Shown: positions 55,911 to 64,000 of the stretch, in pieces
How the letters are laid out: each line of letters opens with the position of its first letter
Numbering within the stretch: the first letter of the stretch is position 1
Assembly: GCF_030644385.1 (NCBI RefSeq)
Contig: NZ_CP130060.1
Coordinates: 186,001 to 250,000 of the forward strand
Reading direction: 5' to 3'
DNA: 64,000 bases
Origin: Stomatobaculum sp. F0698
GTDB lineage: Bacteria > Bacillota > Clostridia > Lachnospirales > Lachnospiraceae
The notes under the pieces: generated by a model
Databases searched by the model: none
What the model saw: the letters and a program-made list of their open reading frames with translations, nothing else
What the model was told of the DNA's origin: nothing
Program-made: the position numbers and the translations under genes

Positions 55911-56128
55911 AGAGAGCCTCCTCGGGCGATGAGTTCGGACTTTCCGCACAAATAGGCGGATATTCCGCTCGCCTTACCATCAATATAACACAAGTGACGA
56001 AAGATGCAAGTAGTTGATTCTAACCTGCGTAAGCCCCGAAATTTCGTGCAAGATAAAGCATAGATGGCCGCTAAATAAATCAGTTTTTTGGGCGCTTTTC
56101 AGACTCGGCAACAATTTGCGCTAGCTTT

Positions 56129-56171
56129 TTGACAATAAAGAGAAGGAATCTTGCGTGTCTTGTGTTACAAT
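56129..56171 (+). promoter_or_regulatory. Extended -10 promoter of gcd operon
   Basis: TGTTACAAT at 56163-56171 is an extended -10, with no -35 at the right distance (TTGACA at 56129-56134 is 31 bp away). This suits an activator-dependent promoter; start near 56178. Confidence 0.5.
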
Positions 56172-56202
56172 GAGTACATATCAAAAAGGAGGTAGGGTTA
56201 GT

Positions 56203-56487
56203 ATGTGGACAAGCACATCCATGGCTGTTCCTGAGAGCGTACTTCTGTCCGTCATGGGACTCGGTGTGGTTATGGTCACGCTGATTACGCTCGCGCTTGT
56301 GATCCTTCTGTTCTCGAAGGTTATGGGATCCGGGGCGGCAGCGACAGCGCAGTCGGCTCCGAGACCGATTCCGGATCCGCCGGGCATCAGCGACGAGATT
56401 TGCTCCATGATACTCGCGGTCATCTGCGAGGAGCTTCATGCGTCGCCGGAAGAAATCAACGTCACCAGCATCAAAGAATTAAAGTAA
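56203..56487 (+). CDS. gcdD: Glutaconyl-CoA decarboxylase delta subunit (OadG-like)
   Basis: Small membrane subunit (94 residues) of the sodium-pumping biotin decarboxylase, holding the complex together. One helix (VLLSVMGLGVVMVTLITLALVILLFSKVM), then a Pro-rich linker and a cytoplasmic tail ISDEICSMILAVICEELHASPEEINVTSIKELK. ATG at 56203 after AAAAAGGAGG. First gene of the operon. Confidence 0.85.
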   Translation: MWTSTSMAVPESVLLSVMGLGVVMVTLITLALVILLFSKVMGSGAAATAQSAPRPIPDPPGISDEICSMILAVICEELHASPEEINVTSIKELK

Positions 56488-56515
56488 AACAAGCACATAA
56501 CAGGAGGCTATAAAA

Positions 56516-56980
56516 ATGAAGTATGTTGTTACCATGAACGGCAAGAGATACGAAGTCGAAGTGGAGCGCATGTCCGCATTCCACATGCTCACCCGCGAGG
56601 AGATCGCTTCCGGCGTCTCGACCCCGGTTCAGCCGGTTGCAGCGCCCGCTCCGAAGGCGGCAGCTCCGGCTCCGGCAGCAGCAGCTCCGGCTCCGGCGGC
56701 AGCAGCACCCGCTCCGGCAGCAAGCCCGGCTCCGGCAGCAGCTCCGGCAGCAAAGGCAGCGCCCGGCGGCACGTCCGTAACCAGCCCGATGCCCGGCGCA
56801 GTGCTCGGCGTCAAGGTGAATGTCGGCGACAAGGTCAGCGCAGGCCAGACCATGTTCGTGCTTGAGGCAATGAAGATGGAGAATGAGATTGTGGCACCGG
56901 TCGACGGCACGGTCGCTTCGATCAACGTGAAGACGGGTGACACGGTGGATACCGACCAGGTCATGGGCACGTTGAACTAA
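56516..56980 (+). CDS. gcdC: Glutaconyl-CoA decarboxylase gamma subunit (biotin carrier)
   Basis: 154 residues. A short N-terminal domain, a flexible Ala/Pro linker (about 41-83) built of repeated APAPAAA units, and a biotinyl domain with the biotin Lys120 in EAMKMENEI. Carries CO2 from the alpha subunit to the membrane beta subunit. The linker DNA is a near-tandem repeat (GCAGCTCCGGCTCCGGCAGC), which may vary in length between strains. Confidence 0.93.
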   Translation: MKYVVTMNGKRYEVEVERMSAFHMLTREEIASGVSTPVQPVAAPAPKAAAPAPAAAAPAPAAAAPAPAASPAPAAAPAAKAAPGGTSVTSPMPGAVLGVKVNVGDKVSAGQTMFVLEAMKMENEIVAPVDGTVASINVKTGDTVDTDQVMGTLN

Positions 56981-56998
56981 GCGAAGGAGGAACACGCA

Positions 56999-58150
56999 GT
57001 GAATCTTATTACTATCGTCGAGGGACTGCTCAAGAGTTCCGGATATGCAACGATGACCTGGCAGCAGCTTGTCATGCTGGTCCTCTCGTTTATCCTGATG
57101 TATCTCGCGATCGTCAAGCAGTTTGAGCCCCTTCTGCTGCTCCCGATTTCCTTTGGTATCTTCATGTCGAACCTGCCGCATTCCGGCACCTTCGAATATT
57201 TCTATCAGCTCGACCACTGGTACGATGCCGGTGTTCTCGGCGTCATGTACATGGGTGTTAAGTCCAGCTTCTTCCCCTGCATGATGTTCCTTGCGGTCGG
57301 CGCGATGACGGACTTCGGTCCGCTGATCGCAAACCCGATTTCGCTTCTGCTCGGTGCGGCTGCACAGCTCGGCATCTACTGCGCATTCATCTTTGCGAAT
57401 GCGACCGGACTGTTCACCCCGCAGCAGGCTGCGGCTATCGGCATCATCGGCGGCGCAGACGGCCCGACGGCTATCTATGTCGCGAACAACCTCGCTCCCG
57501 AGCTGGTCGCACCGATCGCGGTTGCGGCGTACAGCTACATGGCGCTGATTCCGCTGATTCAGCCGCCGATCATGAACCTCCTGACGACGGACAAGGAGCG
57601 CCGCGTCAAGATGAAGCAGCTCAGAAAGGTCTCGAAGGCCGAGAAGGTTATCTTCCCGATCCTCGTTGCCTGCCTGGTCTCCCTGCTTCTCCCGGACGTT
57701 GCTCCGCTGCTCTGCATGCTGATGCTCGGCAACCTGTTCCGCGAGTGCGGCGTGGTTGAGAGACTTTCGGATGTCGCGCAGAACGCACTCTGCAACATCT
57801 GCACCATCTTCCTCGGCCTTTCGGTCGGCGCGACGGCGCGCGGCGAGCTCTTCCTTCGCCCGCAGACGCTCGCAATTGTCGTCATGGGCCTTGCGGCATT
57901 CAGTTTCTCGACTGTCGGCGGCGTGCTCTTCGGTAAGATTCTCTATGTCGTCACCGGCGGCAAGATCAACCCGCTCATCGGTTCCGCAGGCGTTTCGGCT
58001 GTTCCGATGGCAGCGCGTGTTTCCCAGACGGTCGGCTCCAAGACGGACAGAACCAACTTCCTTTTGATGCACGCAATGGGACCGAACGTGGCAGGTGTCA
58101 TCGGCTCTGCGGTTGCGGCAGGATTCTTCCTGACCTTCTTCGCGCACTGA
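56999..58150 (+). CDS. gcdB: Glutaconyl-CoA decarboxylase beta subunit (Na+ pump)
   Basis: 383-residue integral membrane carboxybiotin decarboxylase; couples decarboxylation to Na+ export. GTG start after GAAGGAGG. Conserved blocks of the OadB/GcdB/MmdB family: [49 protein letters not shown] (the key Asp), and [20 protein letters not shown] (Na+ site). Follows gcdC by 18 bp. Confidence 0.95.
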   Translation: MNLITIVEGLLKSSGYATMTWQQLVMLVLSFILMYLAIVKQFEPLLLLPISFGIFMSNLPHSGTFEYFYQLDHWYDAGVLGVMYMGVKSSFFPCMMFLAVGAMTDFGPLIANPISLLLGAAAQLGIYCAFIFANATGLFTPQQAAAIGIIGGADGPTAIYVANNLAPELVAPIAVAAYSYMALIPLIQPPIMNLLTTDKERRVKMKQLRKVSKAEKVIFPILVACLVSLLLPDVAPLLCMLMLGNLFRECGVVERLSDVAQNALCNICTIFLGLSVGATARGELFLRPQTLAIVVMGLAAFSFSTVGGVLFGKILYVVTGGKINPLIGSAGVSAVPMAARVSQTVGSKTDRTNFLLMHAMGPNVAGVIGSAVAAGFFLTFFAH

Positions 58151-58228
58151 GTCGTTTTGCAATAGAAACAGAGGCAATACAGGCAAGAACAAAATCGTTT
58201 TGGTGTTTCGAGAAAGGAGGACATTACC

Positions 58229-59260
58229 TTGAATAAAGTAATGAGTTTACATGATGCTGTTGCAAAGTATGTCGAGAGCGGAGATGCGATTTGCTTCGGC
58301 GGATTTACGACGAACCGGAAGCCCTATGCGGCTGTTTTCGAGATCCTTCGTCAGGGACAGACCGATTTTACTGTCTGGGCGGGCCCGGCAGGCGGTGACT
58401 GGGATATGATGATCGGCGAGGGCCGCGTCAAGGCATACATCAACTGCTATACCGCGAACTCCGGCTACACGAACGTGTCCCGCCGCTTCCGCGCTGCAAT
58501 CGAGGCAGGCACCCTGACCTACGAGGACTACTCGCAGGACGTTCTGATGCTGCAGCTTCACGCAGCTTCCCTCGGCCTTCCCTACCTTCCGGTGCGCCTC
58601 ATGCAGGGCTCCGGCCTCACGGATTTCTGGGGCATCTCCGAGGAGAAGAGACAGACCCTCGACAAGCTGACCAACTTAAAGTTCGCTTATGTCGAGAACC
58701 CCTTCAACCCGGGCGAGAAGGTTGTTGCGGTTCCGACCCCGCAGCTTGACACGGCTATCATCCATGTGCAGAAGGCGTCTCCGGACGGCACCTGCGTGAT
58801 CGAGGGCGATGAGTTCCACGATGTCGACATCGCGGTTGCGGCGAGAAAGGTCATTGTGACCTGCGAGGAGCTTGTGAGCGATGAGTACATCCGCCGCGAG
58901 ACCTCCCAGAACAAGGTCTTCGGCGAGTGCGTCAACGCGGTTGTGCACGTGCCGTTCGGCGCTTGGCCGTCTCAGGTCTACAACTACTATGACTGCGACG
59001 ACAAGGCACTGAAGGAGTACGACAAGGCTTCCAAGTACCAGGATAAGGAAGACGCAGAGCGTCAGATCGCGAAGGAGAAGGAGAAGGCTGAGAAGAAGGG
59101 CCTTCCGTACACCGCACCGGTCAATCCGGAAACCTTCCGCGATTATCTGGACAAGTGGGTTTACAGCTGCAAGGACAACAACGATGTTCTCGACAAGATC
59201 GGCGGTGCGCATCTCGCAAGCCTGAAGGTCATTCCGGGACTCGGTTACGCGAAGCGATAA
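58229..59260 (+). CDS. gctA: Glutaconate CoA-transferase subunit A
   Basis: 343 residues, starting at TTG (GAAAGGAGG nine bases upstream). Transfers CoA from acetyl-CoA to (R)-2-hydroxyglutarate with GctB. NKVMSLHDAVAKYVESGDAICFGGFTTNRKPYA is the typical start, and the charged insert KEKEKAEKKGLPYTAPVNPETFRDYLDKWVY near the C-terminus matches the Acidaminococcus form. Cytoplasmic. Confidence 0.93.
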   Translation: MNKVMSLHDAVAKYVESGDAICFGGFTTNRKPYAAVFEILRQGQTDFTVWAGPAGGDWDMMIGEGRVKAYINCYTANSGYTNVSRRFRAAIEAGTLTYEDYSQDVLMLQLHAASLGLPYLPVRLMQGSGLTDFWGISEEKRQTLDKLTNLKFAYVENPFNPGEKVVAVPTPQLDTAIIHVQKASPDGTCVIEGDEFHDVDIAVAARKVIVTCEELVSDEYIRRETSQNKVFGECVNAVVHVPFGAWPSQVYNYYDCDDKALKEYDKASKYQDKEDAERQIAKEKEKAEKKGLPYTAPVNPETFRDYLDKWVYSCKDNNDVLDKIGGAHLASLKVIPGLGYAKR

Positions 59261-59276
59261 AGGAGGGGAGAGAGAC

Positions 59277-60071
59277 ATGGCTGATTACACGAATTATACC
59301 AAGCAGGAGATGCAGGCTTACGCCATTGCAAAGAATATTCAGGAGAATCAGATTGTCATCGTCGGAACCGGACTTCCGCTCATCGGCGCTTCCCTTGCGA
59401 AGCGCGTGGTTTGCCCGTCCTGCCATCCGATCGTTGAGAGCGGTCTCATGGACTGCGATCCGGTTGAGGTGCCGCGTTCGGTCGGCGATCTCCGCTTCAT
59501 GGCACACTGCGCGGTGCAGTGGCCGAACATCCGCTTTGTCGGCTTCGAGGCAAATGAGTGGTTGCACGGCGAGGAGCGCCTGATTGCATTCATCGGCGGC
59601 GCACAGATCGATCCCTACGGCAACGTGAACTCGACCTGCATCGGCGATTACAACAACCCGAAGACCCGTTTCACGGGCTCCGGCGGTGCGAACGGCATTG
59701 CGACCTACTGCAACACGGTCATCATGATGCAGCACCAGAAGAGAAGATTCATGGACAAGATCGACTATGTCACGAGCCCGGGCTGGATGGACGGCCCCGG
59801 CGGCAGAGAGAGAGCCGGTCTTCCGGGCAACAGAGGCCCGCAGATGGTCGTTACGGATCTCGGCATCATGAAGTTCGATGATGAGACCAAGAGAATGTAC
59901 CTCGCATACTACTATCCCTTCTCCAGCCCGGAGATGGTCAAGGAGAACACGGGCTTCGATGTCGATGTCTCCAGAGCAAAGCTCATGGAGGGCCCGAGCC
60001 CGGAGATCATCAAGCTGATTCGTGAGGAAATCGACCCGGGTCAGGCGTTCATCAAGGTTCCGAAGCAGTAA
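59277..60071 (+). CDS. gctB: Glutaconate CoA-transferase subunit B
   Basis: 264 residues, partner of GctA. The catalytic glutamate is Glu54 in SCHPIVESGLMDCDP, the same position as in the Acidaminococcus fermentans enzyme. VIVGTGLPLIGASLAKR and GSGGANGIATYCNTVI are family blocks. AAAGGAGGGG precedes the ATG. Confidence 0.94.
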   Translation: MADYTNYTKQEMQAYAIAKNIQENQIVIVGTGLPLIGASLAKRVVCPSCHPIVESGLMDCDPVEVPRSVGDLRFMAHCAVQWPNIRFVGFEANEWLHGEERLIAFIGGAQIDPYGNVNSTCIGDYNNPKTRFTGSGGANGIATYCNTVIMMQHQKRRFMDKIDYVTSPGWMDGPGGRERAGLPGNRGPQMVVTDLGIMKFDDETKRMYLAYYYPFSSPEMVKENTGFDVDVSRAKLMEGPSPEIIKLIREEIDPGQAFIKVPKQ

Positions 60072-60118
60072 GCGAAGATTTCAGCCACCAGTTAACTCAC
60101 TTTTAAGGAGAGATTTAA

Positions 60119-61933
60119 ATGAGTAATTACACCATGCCGCGCTACTTCCAGAACATGCAGGTTCTGAATGTGCCGGCTGCAAAACCGAATCCGGAGAACG
60201 TGAAAGAGTTAAAGGAAGTCGAGCAGGACATCCACGCACGCGCAGAGAAGCTTCTCTCTGCGGGTACGCCGGATGACAAGATTCACGCGAAGGGCCAGTA
60301 CACGGCACTCGAGAGAATCAATCAGCTCGTTGACGAGGGCACCTTCTGCCCGATCAACACGCTCTACAACCCGGAGGACAATGCGGAGGAGAAGATCGGT
60401 ATCGTCTCCACCGGTATTGTCAAGGGCCTTGGTCGCATCAACGGCAAGTGGGCTGTGATCATCGCATCCGACAACAAGAAGATGGCGGGCGCTTGGGTTC
60501 CCGGCCAGGCAGACAACCTGCTCCGCGGTTCCGACACGGCGAAGATGCTCGGCATTCCGCTGGTCTACATCCTGAACTGCTCCGGCGTTAAGCTCGACGA
60601 GCAGGAGAAGGTTTACCCGAACCGCAGAGGCGGCGGCACGCCCTTCTACCGCAACTCTGAGCTGAACCAGCTCGGCGTTCCGGTCATTGTCGGTATCTAC
60701 GGCACGAACCCGGCGGGCGGCGGCTATCACGCAATTTCCCCGACCGTTCTGATTGCGCACGAGAAGGCAAACATGGCAGTCGGCGGCGCAGGCATTGTCG
60801 GCGGCATGGATTCCAAGCCGTACGTGGACCTCGAGGGTGCACAGGGCATGATCGATGCGACCAGAAAGATGAAGAACGACCCGCCGGGCTCCGTCTCCAT
60901 CCACTACAACGTGACCGGTTTCTTCCGCGAGGTCTATGCGGAGGAGTTCGGCGTTCTGGATTCCATCAAGAAGTACATGGACTACATGCCGGCATTCAAT
61001 CCGGAGTTCTTCCGGGTCGATACGCCGAAGGCACCGGCAATTCAGGGCGAAGAGCTCTATGACATCGTGCCGCGCAACACCCGCCGCACCTATGACATGT
61101 ACAATGTCTTGAAGGCGCTCATCGACGGCGGCGAGTTCATGGAGTACAAGAAGGACTACGGCCCGGAGATGATCACCGGTATCGCAAAGGTCAACGGCCT
61201 TCCGGTCGGTGTCGTCGCAAACCGTCAGGGTGTGCTCGCAATGCAGGGCTACCCGAACTATCCGGAGTACAGAGGCAAGGGCGCTATGGGTATGGGCGGT
61301 AAGCTCTACCGTCAGGGCCTGATCAAGATGAACGAGTTCGTGACCCTCTGCGGCCGCGACCGTCTCCCGATCCTCTGGGTGCAGGATACGACCGGTATCG
61401 ATGTCGACAACGAGGCGGAGAAGGCAGAGCTGCTTGGTCTCGGCCAGAGCTTGATCTACTCGATCCAGTCCACGAAGCTCCCGATGTTCGAGATCACGCT
61501 CCGCAAGGGTACCGCAGCGGCTCATTACGTGCTCGGCGGCCCGCAGGGCAATGACAACAACGTCTTCTCGATCGGTACGGCTGCAACCGAGATCAACGTC
61601 ATGTACGGCAAGACCGCTGCAGGCGCAATGTACAGCCGCCGCCTCGTGAAGGATCAGGATTCCGGCAAGGATCTCCAGGGCACCATCGACAAGATGAACG
61701 AGCTGATTCAGCACTACATCGACACCTCCACCCCGGCTTACTGCGCGAAGGCAGGCCTGGTTGACGAGATTGTCGATATGCCGAAGCTCAGAAATTACGT
61801 CGTGGCATTTGCGGATGCTGCTTACCAGAATCCGAAGTCCATTTGCCCGGTTCACCAGATGATTCTCCCGAGAATTATCAAGGACTATGACGAGAACGGC
61901 CAGAACGCGAAGACCGCGGGAGCTAAGGCTTAA
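60119..61933 (+). CDS. gcdA: Glutaconyl-CoA decarboxylase alpha subunit (carboxyltransferase)
   Basis: 604 residues, moves the carboxyl group from glutaconyl-CoA to biotin on GcdC. Two crotonase-fold halves: VDEGTFCPINTLYNPEDN, GIVKGLGRINGKWAVIIASDNKKMAGAWVPGQADNLLRG, TNPAGGGYHAISPTVLIAHEKANMAVGGAGIVGGM and LPILWVQDTTGIDVDNEAEKAELLGLGQSLIYSI. Length and sequence fit GcdA rather than acyl-CoA carboxylases (about 515). Start ATG after TAAGGAGAG. Confidence 0.95.
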   Translation: MSNYTMPRYFQNMQVLNVPAAKPNPENVKELKEVEQDIHARAEKLLSAGTPDDKIHAKGQYTALERINQLVDEGTFCPINTLYNPEDNAEEKIGIVSTGIVKGLGRINGKWAVIIASDNKKMAGAWVPGQADNLLRGSDTAKMLGIPLVYILNCSGVKLDEQEKVYPNRRGGGTPFYRNSELNQLGVPVIVGIYGTNPAGGGYHAISPTVLIAHEKANMAVGGAGIVGGMDSKPYVDLEGAQGMIDATRKMKNDPPGSVSIHYNVTGFFREVYAEEFGVLDSIKKYMDYMPAFNPEFFRVDTPKAPAIQGEELYDIVPRNTRRTYDMYNVLKALIDGGEFMEYKKDYGPEMITGIAKVNGLPVGVVANRQGVLAMQGYPNYPEYRGKGAMGMGGKLYRQGLIKMNEFVTLCGRDRLPILWVQDTTGIDVDNEAEKAELLGLGQSLIYSIQSTKLPMFEITLRKGTAAAHYVLGGPQGNDNNVFSIGTAATEINVMYGKTAAGAMYSRRLVKDQDSGKDLQGTIDKMNELIQHYIDTSTPAYCAKAGLVDEIVDMPKLRNYVVAFADAAYQNPKSICPVHQMILPRIIKDYDENGQNAKTAGAKA

Positions 61934-61970
61934 TTCTCATTCACAAAGAAGTTTAGAAGGTTAGGTTTTT

Positions 61971-62765
61971 ATGGCAATTTTTACGCTGGGTATTGACGTC
62001 GGTTCCACTGCCTCCAAGTGCATCATGTTAAAGGACGGCAAGGAAATCGTATCGAAATCCTTGGTGAGCGTGGGGACCGGTACATCCGGTCCCCAGCGCG
62101 CCATCGAGGAGGTTCTGAAGAATGCAGGCAAGACGCGCGAGGAGATGGATTACACGCTCGCAACCGGCTACGGCCGCAACTCCCTTGAGGGCATTGCGGA
62201 CAAGCAGATGAGTGAGCTCTCCTGCCACGCGAGAGGCGCATACTTCCTCTTCCCGAAGGTGCACACCGTCATCGACATCGGCGGCCAGGACGTTAAGGTC
62301 TTAAAGATTGAAAATGGCGCTATGGTCAACTTCCAGATGAACGACAAGTGCGCGGCGGGAACGGGACGCTTTTTGGATGTCATGGCGCGGGTTCTTGAGG
62401 TCAACATTGAGGATCTCGAGAAGCTCTCGGCGGAGTCCACGAAGCGCATCGGTATCAGTTCCACCTGCACGGTCTTTGCGGAGAGTGAGGTTATCAGCCA
62501 GCTCGCGCAGGGCACCGACAAGCGGGACATCATTGCGGGCATTCACAGAGCAATTGCGGGCAGAGTCGCAGGACTCGCGCACCGCGTGGGTCTCGTGCCG
62601 GACGTTGTCATGACGGGCGGCGTTGCGCAGAACCACGGTCTGGTGCTCGCACTGGAAGAACAGCTGAACTGTGAGATCAAGACCTCACCGCTCACGCAGT
62701 ACAACGGTGCGCTCGGTGCGGCGCTGTTTGCATATCAGGGTGCGTTAAAGCACGCAAAGGCATAA
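61971..62765 (+). CDS. hgdC: (R)-2-hydroxyglutaryl-CoA dehydratase activator
   Basis: 264-residue ATP-dependent iron-sulfur 'archerase' that injects a high-energy electron into the dehydratase. ASKHA-fold ATP site [14 protein letters not shown] and DIGGQDVK; the [4Fe-4S] ligands are Cys127 ([11 protein letters not shown]) and Cys166 ([11 protein letters not shown]), the same numbers as in A. fermentans. Between gcdA and hgdA, as expected. Confidence 0.95.
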   Translation: MAIFTLGIDVGSTASKCIMLKDGKEIVSKSLVSVGTGTSGPQRAIEEVLKNAGKTREEMDYTLATGYGRNSLEGIADKQMSELSCHARGAYFLFPKVHTVIDIGGQDVKVLKIENGAMVNFQMNDKCAAGTGRFLDVMARVLEVNIEDLEKLSAESTKRIGISSTCTVFAESEVISQLAQGTDKRDIIAGIHRAIAGRVAGLAHRVGLVPDVVMTGGVAQNHGLVLALEEQLNCEIKTSPLTQYNGALGAALFAYQGALKHAKA

Positions 62766-62792
62766 GCTTTTATTAGAAAAGAGGCGATTGAA

Positions 62793-64000
62793 ATGGCAGA
62801 AGAAGTAAAGAACACGGAAGCGAAGAAGCCGGCGAAGCAGAAAGTAAGCCCCGGCGTTCTTGCGCTGAGAAAAGTCGTAGACGATGTCTACGAGCAGGCG
62901 AGAGAGGCAAAGAAGCGCGGCGAGCCGGTGGGCTGGTCTTCTTCCAAGTTCCCCTGCGAGCTCGCAGAGGCATTTGACTTGAAGGTTGTCTATCCGGAGA
63001 ACCAGGCAGCAGGTATTGCGGCAAACCGCGACGGCGAAATGCTCTGTCAGGCGGCGGAGGATATGGGTTATGACAACGATATCTGCGGTTATACCCGTAT
63101 CAGCCTTGCATACGCAGAGGGCTTCCGCGTCGGCAGAAAGTTTGATCCGGCAACGGGCGAGTTCATCATCAACCCGGCAAGCGGCAAGCCGTTAAAGGAT
63201 GAGAACGGCAATGTGGTCATCGATCCCGAGACCGGCAAGCCGAAGAAGGATCCGAAGACCCAGACTCCGTTTGAGGAGCTGGTTAACATCAACGACATCG
63301 AGGCTCTCCCGGACGGCCCGGAGAAGGAAATGCGCTTAAAGGCATTGAAGCCGATCCGTCAGAACCTGATGCCGATGCCCGACTTTGTCCTCTGCTGCAA
63401 CAACATTTGCAACTGCATGACGAAGTGGTATGAGAACATTGCCCGCATTCACAACATCCCGCTCATCATGATCGACATCCCGTACAACAACGATGTCGAG
63501 GTCGATGATTCCAAGGTCAAGTATGTGCGCGCGCAGTTCGATGCGGCAATCAAGCAGCTGGAGCAGATTTCCGGCAAGAAGTTCGATGAGAAGAAGTTCG
63601 AGCAGGCGTGTGCAAACGCGAACCGTTCCGCATCCGCATGGCTCAAGGTCTGTGACTTCCTGCAGTACAAGCCGGCTCCGATGTCGGGCTTTGACCTCTT
63701 TAACCACATGGCGGATATCGTTACCGCACGCGGTAAGGTCGAGACCGCAGAGGCTTTCGAGCAGCTTGCAATCGACCTCGCAGAGAATGTAAAGAACGGC
63801 ACCACGACGCTTCCGTTCCCGGAGAAGAAGCGCATCATGTTCGAGGGTATCCCGTGCTGGCCGAAGCTCCCGCAGCTCTTCAAGCCGCTGAAGGAGAACG
63901 GCATCAACGTCACGGCGGTCGTGTACGCACCGGCATTCGGCTTTGTCTACAAGGACCTGGACGGCATGGCGAAGGCGTACTACAAGGCTCCGAACTCGGT
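62793..64000 (+). CDS. hgdA: (R)-2-hydroxyglutaryl-CoA dehydratase alpha subunit (partial)
   Basis: At least 402 residues, truncated by the window end. ATG at 62793 after AGAGGCG. Starts with a Lys-rich stretch, then SPGVLALRKVVDDVYEQAREAKKRGEPVGWSSSKFPCELAEAFDL, the HgdA/FldB family start with an iron-sulfur Cys. PDFVLCCNNICNCMTKWYENIARIHNIPLIMIDIPYN is the conserved central block; PFPEKKRIMFEGIPCWPKLPQLFKPLKENG opens the second domain. Dehydrates (R)-2-hydroxyglutaryl-CoA to glutaconyl-CoA with HgdB, whose gene should lie just downstream. Confidence 0.94.
   Translation, partial: MAEEVKNTEAKKPAKQKVSPGVLALRKVVDDVYEQAREAKKRGEPVGWSSSKFPCELAEAFDLKVVYPENQAAGIAANRDGEMLCQAAEDMGYDNDICGYTRISLAYAEGFRVGRKFDPATGEFIINPASGKPLKDENGNVVIDPETGKPKKDPKTQTPFEELVNINDIEALPDGPEKEMRLKALKPIRQNLMPMPDFVLCCNNICNCMTKWYENIARIHNIPLIMIDIPYNNDVEVDDSKVKYVRAQFDAAIKQLEQISGKKFDEKKFEQACANANRSASAWLKVCDFLQYKPAPMSGFDLFNHMADIVTARGKVETAEAFEQLAIDLAENVKNGTTTLPFPEKKRIMFEGIPCWPKLPQLFKPLKENGINVTAVVYAPAFGFVYKDLDGMAKAYYKAPNS

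Noticed and set aside
56471..58192. 573-residue open frame on the minus strand opposite gcdC-gcdB
   Set aside because: It lies wholly antisense to well-identified genes, is rich in Arg/Asp/His/Cys as expected of a GC-biased shadow frame, and has no start signal.
60209..61855. 548-residue open frame opposite gcdA
   Set aside because: Shadow of a strongly codon-biased gene; composition and lack of ribosome site argue against it.

Overview
The window is bacterial chromosome from an anaerobic, amino-acid-fermenting Bacillota. The evidence is a (R)-2-hydroxyglutarate glutamate-fermentation cluster, Bacillota-style Shine-Dalgarno sites (AGGAGG, with GTG and TTG starts), a class I beta DAHP synthase, the rpsT/lepA/hemW neighbourhood, CsoR-type copper control and a Cthe_2159-type lipoprotein. 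I lean to a moderately GC-rich member of Lachnospiraceae; Acidaminococcaceae also carry the hydroxyglutarate genes and are not excluded. No tRNA, rRNA or CRISPR array was seen.

Layout. 1-7.2 kb is AT-richer accessory DNA: the 3' part of an unknown gene, an IS3 scrap fused to a type III restriction res remnant, a complete siderophore-type iron ABC operon (minus strand), two decayed dinJ-type toxin-antitoxin loci and a GNAT gene. 7.2-14.8 kb holds a PH-domain protein, two methyltransferases, a frameshifted SNF2 helicase, a cytidylate-kinase-like protein with an ion or citrate transporter, and a DtxR/MntR regulator. 15-18.5 kb is a LysR/AGCS-symporter/glutaminase unit that would supply glutamate. 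18.6-25.5 kb holds an ABC-F ATPase, a deleted cysteine desulfidase, a peptidase C26 with an APC permease, and an aromatic-amino-acid attenuator followed by DAHP synthase and aroB. 25.5-28.6 kb is a csoR-copA copper unit whose CopA carries a CopZ-like C-terminal domain. 28.8-35.2 kb holds a heterodimeric ABC exporter, a MarR regulator and nagA-nagB. 35.2-43.7 kb holds a zinc-ribbon/DUF4352 protein behind a poly-A promoter, an intact dinJ-yoeB pair, rpsT, lepA, hemW, a two-component system and a Cthe_2159-type lipoprotein.

43.7-51.3 kb is an AT-rich island: a broken large serine recombinase, five 21-bp hairpin units with a near-constant loop and variable stems, a 1335-residue nuclease/STAND-like NTPase that is a candidate anti-phage gene, and a decayed 1246-bp IS3 copy. 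51.4-55.9 kb returns to ordinary genes (8-oxoguanine glycosylase, GNAT, TauE/SafE, small membrane proteins, AraC regulator). 56.2-64 kb is one long plus-strand operon, gcdD-gcdC-gcdB-gctA-gctB-gcdA-hgdC-hgdA. It encodes the CoA transfer, dehydration and Na+-pumping decarboxylation steps of the pathway, and hgdA runs off the window.

How they fit: AGCS uptake and glutaminase, and perhaps the C26 peptidase/permease pair, feed glutamate to the 56-64 kb operon, which makes crotonyl-CoA and a sodium gradient that the sodium-coupled carriers could use. Several genes are visibly decayed (res, three toxin-antitoxin genes, SNF2, cyuA-like, serine recombinase, IS3), so the accessory parts are eroding. 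The strongest leads are the hairpin array next to the NTPase, the NTPase itself, the aromatic leader peptide, the poly-A spacer promoter and the CopA-CopZ fusion with an internal start.
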